In this document: positions 6,956 through 10,932 of the stretch, one piece after another | Layout: every line of letters begins with the position of its first letter | Position numbering within the stretch: position 1 is the first letter of the stretch | Assembly (NCBI GenBank): GCA_910587905.1 | Contig: CAJUOF010000048.1 | Coordinates: forward strand, 1 to 10,932 | Direction of reading: 5' to 3' | Source of the DNA: an uncultured Lachnospiraceae bacterium | GTDB taxonomy: Bacteria > Bacillota_A > Clostridia > Lachnospirales > Lachnospiraceae | DNA: 10,932 nt | Notes under the pieces: model-generated | Seen by the model: the letters and a program-made list of their open reading frames with translations, nothing else | Database searches by the model: none | Told to the model about the DNA's origin: nothing | Translations under genes and position numbers: made by a program

Positions 6956-7327
6956 ATGCGTTTCCTCCGCCCCGCCCCCGGTCACCAGGCGCTCCTGAAC
7001 GGATTCGCCGGCTGTGTGGTCATCACCGTCGGCGCCGCAATGCTCGGAAATACCTCCTACCTGTATCCGGGCATCGTGCTGCCCACCATCGTGGGAAGAA
7101 AAGCCGCAAACCACATGCTTGGCTGGTCCATGATGTTCTGCTCCCTGACGGCGACGATCGCACCCACGCTCGGCGCGGCCATGACGGAGGCGACGGGTTC
7201 GCTGACCGCCGCAATGATGAGGAGCGGCGCAGTCTTTGTGGTCGGAATCCTCTTCACCGTATTCGGGACCTCCCAGGCGGTGAAAAACCGTGTCATCGAG
7301 ACAGACAGGGCGGCACGGGCAGAATGA
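6956..7327 (+). pseudogene. C-terminal fragment of a membrane transporter (MFS-like)
   Basis: The frame from an ATG at 6956 to TGA at 7327 gives 123 residues. After MRFLRPAPGHQALLNGF it contains about three or four membrane segments (CVVITVGAAMLGNTSYLYPG, MLGWSMMFCSLTATIAPTLGAAM, AAMMRSGAVFVVGILFTVFG) and a charged tail, NRVIETDRAARAE. This resembles the last transmembrane segments of a major-facilitator-type transporter, but the family assignment is not certain. It is far too short to be a full transporter, and upstream the frame runs straight into palindromic element copy 2, so I read it as a 5'-truncated remnant. No convincing ribosome binding site sits at proper distance from the ATG (AGGAAAG is about 13 nt away). 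The alternative is a small intact membrane protein of unknown role. Confidence 0.5.
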
Positions 7328-7472
7328 CATTCCGCAGCCGACATGTCACAGATTTCAAAGCACCGCCCGGTGCCGCACCCCGGCACATGTCATACTTTTC
7401 TTATCGTGAACGGCAGACATTTCGTCTCTGCCGTTCACGGTCGTCTCCGGAAGCCTTTCTTTGTGATTTCCT
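7328..7472. other. Hairpin-rich gap downstream of the transporter fragment
   Basis: No gene is seen here. The gap contains GCACCG-CC-CGGTGC (7360-7373), an overlapping hairpin GTGCCG (7370-7375) with CGGCAC (7381-7386), and distant ATGACAT (7324-7330) and ATGTCAT (7387-7393) repeats. These are followed by the T-rich ACTTTTCTTAT, which together could end the upstream transcript. Confidence 0.4.
7405..7439. terminator. Strong 13-bp hairpin, possible terminator
   Basis: CGTGAACGGCAGA (7405-7417) pairs perfectly with TCTGCCGTTCACG (7427-7439) around a 9-nt loop. Neither side is followed by a clear T-run in the outward direction, so its role as a rho-independent terminator is uncertain. It separates the transporter remnant from the promoter of the next gene. 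Confidence 0.45.
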
Positions 7473-7502
7473 CTGGCATGCCATAAAAAACTATGTTATA
7501 CT
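7473..7502 (+). promoter_or_regulatory. Putative promoter of the zinc-ribbon membrane protein gene
   Basis: CTGGCA (7473-7478) and TATACT (7497-7502) are spaced by 18 nt and match the sigma-A hexamers at 4/6 and 5/6, in an A/T-rich setting. The start codon lies about 75 nt beyond the expected transcription start, leaving a 5' leader with an 8-bp hairpin. Confidence 0.5.
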
Positions 7503-7522
7503 GAGTGTGGTTTTTATAGCCG

Positions 7523-7542
7523 ACGACAGAATAATCTGTCGT
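7523..7542 (+). promoter_or_regulatory. Leader hairpin or operator-like inverted repeat
   Basis: ACGACAGA-ATAA-TCTGTCGT is a perfect 8-bp inverted repeat with a 4-nt centre. It sits just after the predicted transcription start and 24 nt before the AAGGAGG ribosome binding site at 7567-7573. It could be an operator for a dimeric repressor or a stabilising 5' leader hairpin; no known riboswitch fits. Confidence 0.4.
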
Positions 7543-7582
7543 TCCCCATAGGTTACATTTCACCAAAAGGAGGAAATCCCAC

Positions 7583-8587
7583 ATGATCTGCCCTCAGTGC
7601 GGCCTTGAGGCCGCAGAACAAGCAAAATTCTGTCCCCGGTGCGGCGCCCCCATGGCGCCCCGGCAGCACACACAGGAAATACCGCCCCAGACCATTTCAG
7701 AACCGCCAAATACACCCCCGGTTTCCGATTCCCCGGCCAGTGGGCCCCTGCCCGGAAAGAAGAAAAGCCGGGCGGCCCTCGGCTTCGCCCTCCTCTCCCT
7801 CATCCTGGCGGTCATCCTCGTCCTCCAGAATCTCGGGATCGTCGGACTCATCCCGGGGCTGGCGGACGGCTCCGCAGGACAGGGACGGATGGAGGGAGAC
7901 GGCTACGGTTCCGCCGAGGAGGCGGTCGAGGCTTATGTGAAGGCGTTAAAGCAGGGCGACGTCCCGGCCATGCTCTCCACCTTTGCCACCGAGACCTACA
8001 TCGACAGCTACGACACCAAGGCCGGCCTCATTTCCATGCGGGCCTGGATCCCCAGCGTCCTCTCCGAAGGCACCTACGAGCTGGTCGGCAGCGATTACGA
8101 GCGCCAGCTTCGATACCGTTCCAGACAGGCCTCCATCTCCCAAAGGCTGTACAGCCAGCTCCTCACCTACTCCGCCTTCCTGGGAAACGGCCCGGACTCC
8201 TTTGACCCCCAGGCGCCGATCACCTTCGACGGGGACGAAGACATCAGGGAATTTCTCCGCATCTACCGGGAAAGCCCCTTCGGGGACGCCCTGGCGGAGA
8301 TGAAGCTCGAAGAATTTGTGGATCCCAAAATCCTGAGCGAAGCCTACGCCTCCGAAGCCAACCAGAAAAACATGGGGGAGCGGGCAAAGATCCTCGGGTG
8401 CGACGAGTACAAAAGCGTCGCCGCCCACGTCACCCTGGACGGGGAAAGCTGGCTTCTCACCATGGACTGCGCAAGCTATGGCGGCCGCTGGTACAACCTG
8501 AATCCGTCCGGTTACCTCTCCTCCATACTGGGCGCCACCCCCTACCAGTACGGGCTGCTCCCCTGGTCTGCGGTCGAGTGGCCCTGA
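7583..8587 (+). CDS. Zinc-ribbon, single-pass membrane protein of unknown function
   Basis: This 334-residue protein starts with a cytoplasmic zinc ribbon, CPQC at residues 3-6 and CPRC at 17-20. A proline-rich linker (about 28-58) and a basic patch KKKSR follow, then one membrane segment at about 65-83 (LGFALLSLILAVILVLQN), and an outside domain of about 230 residues beginning YGSAEEAVEAYVKALKQGDVPAMLSTFA, the pattern of NTF2-like or DUF4878-like small extracellular domains. The architecture, zinc ribbon then TM then extracellular alpha+beta domain, is common in Firmicutes with no defined function. The ATG has AAGGAGG nine bases upstream. It seems monocistronic with its own promoter and converges on the Kiwa operon. 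A role in envelope sensing is possible but nothing in the sequence shows it. Confidence 0.85.
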   Translation: MICPQCGLEAAEQAKFCPRCGAPMAPRQHTQEIPPQTISEPPNTPPVSDSPASGPLPGKKKSRAALGFALLSLILAVILVLQNLGIVGLIPGLADGSAGQGRMEGDGYGSAEEAVEAYVKALKQGDVPAMLSTFATETYIDSYDTKAGLISMRAWIPSVLSEGTYELVGSDYERQLRYRSRQASISQRLYSQLLTYSAFLGNGPDSFDPQAPITFDGDEDIREFLRIYRESPFGDALAEMKLEEFVDPKILSEAYASEANQKNMGERAKILGCDEYKSVAAHVTLDGESWLLTMDCASYGGRWYNLNPSGYLSSILGATPYQYGLLPWSAVEWP

Positions 8588-8626
8588 AGCATCTGCCCAA
8601 GCTCCCGGGCGGGCATCTCTCCACAC

Positions 8627-8660
8627 AAGATGGAACTTGCCCCTTCGGGAGTTTTATCTT
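8627..8660. terminator. Bidirectional terminator between convergent genes
   Basis: AAGAT-GG-AACT (8627-8637) pairs with AGTT-TT-ATCTT (8650-8660), with two G-U pairs and an inner CCC/GGG stem around CTTC. It lies 40 nt after the zinc-ribbon gene stop and 13 nt after the kwaB stop, and carries GTTTTATCTT on the plus side. It could serve both convergent transcripts. Confidence 0.55.
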
Positions 8661-8672
8661 CTGAGCCCCCTG

Positions 8673-9656
8673 TCATTCCGCACTTCTGGGCACTGCTCTT
8701 TCTTTCACCTTCGTGTCATATTCCTGATCCGTAATCTCAGATTTTGTGTAGCGTTCGATAAATAAATCAATCAGCTGCTCTACATCCGAAAAATTCCGCA
8801 GCCGAATCCCCTCCCCCTGCAATTCAAATACATTTTTCCATCGTTCTACCGTTCTCAATTTGGTAAGCAGGGCCTCCTTCGACATTCCGGAAACCGGATA
8901 CTTATGTATTGTCATCATATTTCTCGCATACTTTTTATTTGGGCTCCGCACATATTCCTGCAGCTTTTCCACATTATTTACCAGATGAACCGTCTTGATC
9001 GTATGGACCGCACGAGCGGCAGAGGCACGTATGAACCCTTCCAATCCAAAATGACGTTCCAGCAATTTCACATTGCCCGTAATCATTTCATTCCCCAATA
9101 TCAAAACGTCCACGGTCTGCGTGATCATGAACATCTGATCTCTCATTTCCTCAAACACGTCCGGCCTCTCCGACGATTTGGCCTTTATCTGAAAGTGTCT
9201 TTTCTGTTTATTGGGAATCGCCGACGGCTGGATTTTCTGATACGCCCACAAAACCACCGCCTCTCCATCCAGCCACCTGATGAATTTGAACAAGACCGCA
9301 TCCGCTTTTCCCTTATCATCCAGGCTGAAATTCTGAATATCCTCATCCGGCGTCTCCAAATACGAGAACGGGGCGTAATCCTGGCTTTGCCCAATCACAA
9401 AAATCCTGTCCTGCTCATCTGCCAGGGCGTCTTCCGTGACATATTGCCTGTCCTCCGATAAAAATTTTTCATTTATCGCATCCACGATGCTGTTCCTGAT
9501 CCGGTCTTTAAAGCCATCGTGCTCCGTTGGCCTTCCCTCTTCCAAAACAAATCTCTTGATCCGTTCTTCCCCGTCTTTCATGGCAATATATACGTCAAAG
9601 CCGTAGCCGCCCCGAAGCACTTCCTTGATTTTTTCCGTGATCCGTTCTTTTAGCAT
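8673..9656 (-). CDS. kwaB: Kiwa anti-phage defence protein KwaB (DUF4868)
   Basis: This 327-residue soluble protein matches KwaB in length and layout: a variable N-terminal half, then the DUF4868 region with VVLWAYQKIQPSAI (134-147), FEEMRDQMFMITQTVDVLILGNEMI and KLLERHFGLEGFIRASA (about 168-213), and a C-terminal helical part ending FIERYTKSEITDQEYDTKVKE. Recognition is from my memory of the E. coli protein plus the upstream membrane partner. Kiwa, first shown in E. coli, pairs membrane KwaA with KwaB; reported work has KwaB binding DNA and acting on phage replication or transcription, with links to RecBCD inhibition. The ATG (9654-9656) follows AGGGGGAT about 11 nt upstream. It is 32 nt downstream of kwaA in the same direction, consistent with one operon. 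Base composition is visibly AT-richer than the flanking genes, suggesting transfer. Confidence 0.88.
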   Translation of the reverse strand: MLKERITEKIKEVLRGGYGFDVYIAMKDGEERIKRFVLEEGRPTEHDGFKDRIRNSIVDAINEKFLSEDRQYVTEDALADEQDRIFVIGQSQDYAPFSYLETPDEDIQNFSLDDKGKADAVLFKFIRWLDGEAVVLWAYQKIQPSAIPNKQKRHFQIKAKSSERPDVFEEMRDQMFMITQTVDVLILGNEMITGNVKLLERHFGLEGFIRASAARAVHTIKTVHLVNNVEKLQEYVRSPNKKYARNMMTIHKYPVSGMSKEALLTKLRTVERWKNVFELQGEGIRLRNFSDVEQLIDLFIERYTKSEITDQEYDTKVKERAVPRSAE

Positions 9657-9688
9657 AAGCCATCATCCCCCTGTACCCAGGCATCTCG

Positions 9689-10342
9689 TTATCTATCCGC
9701 ATTTTCTACATTGTCTTCATAAATCAGGAATACGTTATCTGCAATATATTGTCGTTTGATCACGCTTTCATCACCTAATTTCCCTCTTGTGATCCCGATG
9801 CATTCTTTTTGGGCAAAGCTGCTAAGCTGTGTATCCCTGAATTTAAATGAAACGACGTCGTAGCCCAATATTGTCAACACGGGATTTTGGTAGTAAAGAT
9901 TCGTCCTCCACATCAACGCACACAGCATGACCATCAAAAGAACAAATACCGTAAATCCCCTTAACGTTCCAACATCATCTAAAACCATCGGCAAAACGTA
10001 GGTCATAAAAAAAGTAACTCCAGAATCTGAAATTTTATATACACCGGCCAGTTTCTCCCCCTGACTTCTGAAATTGGCCGTCTGCAAATTCATAAAAGAG
10101 CGAATGCTGGTCAACGCATACACGACCCAGACCACACATATCATTTCTAAGACGTATGTCAGAAACATTGCGTGGAAGGGAATGCGGAGAAAGACGTTCC
10201 ATTCCCGTTTTCTCAGACATTCTGCCAGTTTTACAACCGGCGGAATCATCTCCCATGTTAAATTTTTGATTGCAAGTATCAAAAATAACGGTGCGAATGA
10301 CTGAATGATGAGCTTTTTCTTCATCGTTTTATTTTCATCCAC
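9689..10342 (-). CDS. kwaA: Kiwa anti-phage defence membrane protein KwaA
   Basis: This protein of 217 residues has four predicted membrane helices (about 11-27, 56-78, 107-123, 127-146) and a cytoplasmic C-terminal tail of about 70 residues with NPVLTILGYDVVSF and RQYIADNVFLIYED. Size, four-helix layout and position directly before kwaB identify it as KwaA, the membrane component that in E. coli forms a complex with KwaB and responds to phage infection at the membrane. The start is uncertain: GTG at 10340-10342 (an in-frame TAA lies immediately before it) or ATG at 10322-10324, which would give the more typical N-terminus MKKKLIIQS. A strong AAGGAGG (10366-10372) is 23 nt from the GTG, too far for either start. 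A local composition of about 35-45% GC contrasts with about 65% in neighbours. Confidence 0.85.
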   Translation of the reverse strand: MDENKTMKKKLIIQSFAPLFLILAIKNLTWEMIPPVVKLAECLRKREWNVFLRIPFHAMFLTYVLEMICVVWVVYALTSIRSFMNLQTANFRSQGEKLAGVYKISDSGVTFFMTYVLPMVLDDVGTLRGFTVFVLLMVMLCALMWRTNLYYQNPVLTILGYDVVSFKFRDTQLSSFAQKECIGITRGKLGDESVIKRQYIADNVFLIYEDNVENADR

Positions 10343-10362
10343 TTAAGCACCTGCCTTCCCAA
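10321..10362 (-). other. Possible 13-codon leader ORF overlapping the kwaA start
   Basis: A TTG at 10360-10362 lies 3 nt after the AAGGAGG motif and opens 13 codons ending in TGA at 10321-10323, which overlaps the alternative kwaA ATG (10322-10324) as ATGA. Such an overlap would allow translational coupling. The TTG start and short spacing make this weak. Confidence 0.2.
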
Positions 10363-10377
10363 AATCCTCCTTAATAG

Positions 10378-10405
10378 TTTATAAAGCATCCCCTCAAAAT
10401 GTCAC
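10378..10405 (-). promoter_or_regulatory. Putative promoter of the kwaAB operon
   Basis: On the minus strand GTGACA (10400-10405) and TATAAA (10378-10383), each 5/6 to the sigma-A consensus, are spaced by 16 nt. Transcription would start near 10372, at the AAGGAGG motif, giving a very short leader of about 30-50 nt. Prediction by eye. Confidence 0.45.
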
Positions 10406-10449
10406 CCATTTTCTCATTTACAGGCCGCAAACAATTCAGGGAGACGAAA

Positions 10450-10485
10450 GGAAGGCTGCCCCCATCCCGCGGAGAGCCGCCTTCC
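10450..10485 (-). terminator. Probable terminator of the DJ-1/PfpI gene
   Basis: GGAAGGC (10450-10456) pairs with GCCTTCC (10479-10485) around a GC-rich loop that can pair further inside. On the minus strand the stem is followed by TTTCGTCTC. It lies about 50 nt past the stop codon and before the kwaAB promoter. Confidence 0.5.
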
Positions 10486-10535
10486 GAAATCATTTCCGTC
10501 CGAAACGTTCACTTACCCCAAACCGCTCCCGTCCG

Positions 10536-10931
10536 TCACGGATGCTGGATGGCCTCCCGCACATCGGCGGAGACCTCCTCGCTCACCAACACTTTAAGGA
10601 GCTCCAGCCCCTCGTCGACGGCGAAGCCCAGGCCCCGCCCGGTGACCACGTTCCCGTCCCGGACCACGCCCTCTCCCGTGTGCTCTGCCCCGAGGAGTTT
10701 GTCCTCCCAGCCGGGATAACAGGTGGCCCGCTTCCCCTCCAGGCAATGATATTTCCCGAGGACGCTGGGCGCCGCACAAATGGCCGCCAGCATCTTCCCC
10801 TCCTCTTTAAATTTAAGAAGCATCTCGCCAAGCTCTCCGTGCTCCGACAGATGGGTGGTCCCGGGCATACCCCCCGGCAGGAAAATGGCGTCACATTCCT
10901 CACAGGCCTCCTTCGACCACAGGCAGTCCGC
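10536..10931 (-). CDS. DJ-1/PfpI family protein, 3' part
   Basis: The frame is open to the right edge, so only the C-terminal 131 residues are present; the N-terminus lies outside the window. The visible part begins DCLWSKEACEECDAIFLPGGMPG and carries the nucleophile elbow LAAICAAPSVLG, with the conserved cysteine of the DJ-1/YajL/PfpI superfamily, then the region KRATCYPGWEDKLL and GRGLGFAVDEGLELLKVL typical of the YajL/ThiJ-like subgroup (4-methyl-5-thiazole monophosphate biosynthesis-type annotation). Family members are reported as glyoxalases, protein or nucleotide repair proteins or chaperones, and this one cannot be assigned more closely. GC content is high again, marking the right border of the low-GC Kiwa segment. 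Confidence 0.88.
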   Translation of the reverse strand, partial: ADCLWSKEACEECDAIFLPGGMPGTTHLSEHGELGEMLLKFKEEGKMLAAICAAPSVLGKYHCLEGKRATCYPGWEDKLLGAEHTGEGVVRDGNVVTGRGLGFAVDEGLELLKVLVSEEVSADVREAIQHP

Positions 10932-10932
10932 C

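Noticed and set aside
7583..8587. Zinc-ribbon protein as a third Kiwa component
   Set aside because: It is on the opposite strand with its own promoter, has GC-rich composition like the rest of the chromosome, and Kiwa is known as a two-gene system.
1..10932. CRISPR array
   Set aside because: No regularly spaced direct repeats were found anywhere in the window.

Overview
The window looks like a chromosomal segment of a fairly GC-rich Firmicute, most likely a Lachnospiraceae-type gut clostridium. The evidence is strong AAGGAGG-type ribosome binding sites, a TetM-like GTPase joined to a NYN domain (an architecture I associate with Lachnospiraceae), a short bacterial sodium symporter and a UPF0126 protein. 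Most genes are around 60-68% GC by hand counts of sample stretches. A two-gene island near the right end falls to roughly 35-45%.

Layout from left to right. The 3' end of a zinc-type medium-chain dehydrogenase (+) converges on a sodium-dependent NSS/SNF transporter (-). Upstream of the transporter is a 313-bp imperfect inverted-repeat element (1930-2242) with 16-bp perfect terminal repeats and a two-hairpin head. It reads as a non-coding MITE-like insertion or a large structured repeat. Next comes a UPF0126/YicG-like membrane protein (-), then a very large gene (2998-6762, -) whose product of 1254 residues joins three ribosome- or RNA-acting modules: a TetM/EF-G-like ribosomal protection GTPase, a YacP/Rae1-like NYN ribonuclease and an RluA-family pseudouridine synthase with its S4 domain. 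A strong Shine-Dalgarno and ATG lie inside the frame exactly at the start of the RluA part. Two related small palindromic elements (2907-2990 and 6805-6922), sharing termini close to AGGCAATTGCGAAAC, bracket this gene almost at its borders.

To the right of the second element is a fragment resembling the C-terminal membrane segments of a transporter (probable pseudogene), then a hairpin-rich gap and a promoter driving a zinc-ribbon, single-pass membrane protein (+). Convergent with it is a low-GC kwaA-kwaB operon (-), a Kiwa anti-phage defence system: KwaA is the four-helix membrane partner and KwaB the DUF4868 protein. The window ends inside a DJ-1/PfpI family gene (-).

How the genes work together. 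KwaA and KwaB form a known two-component defence unit that looks horizontally acquired. The three modules of the large fusion all act on the ribosome or its RNA, so a translation-quality-control role is a reasonable inference but unproven. The other genes look like ordinary, independently regulated housekeeping or transport genes. The best candidates for something not described are the triple fusion and the two families of palindromic elements.
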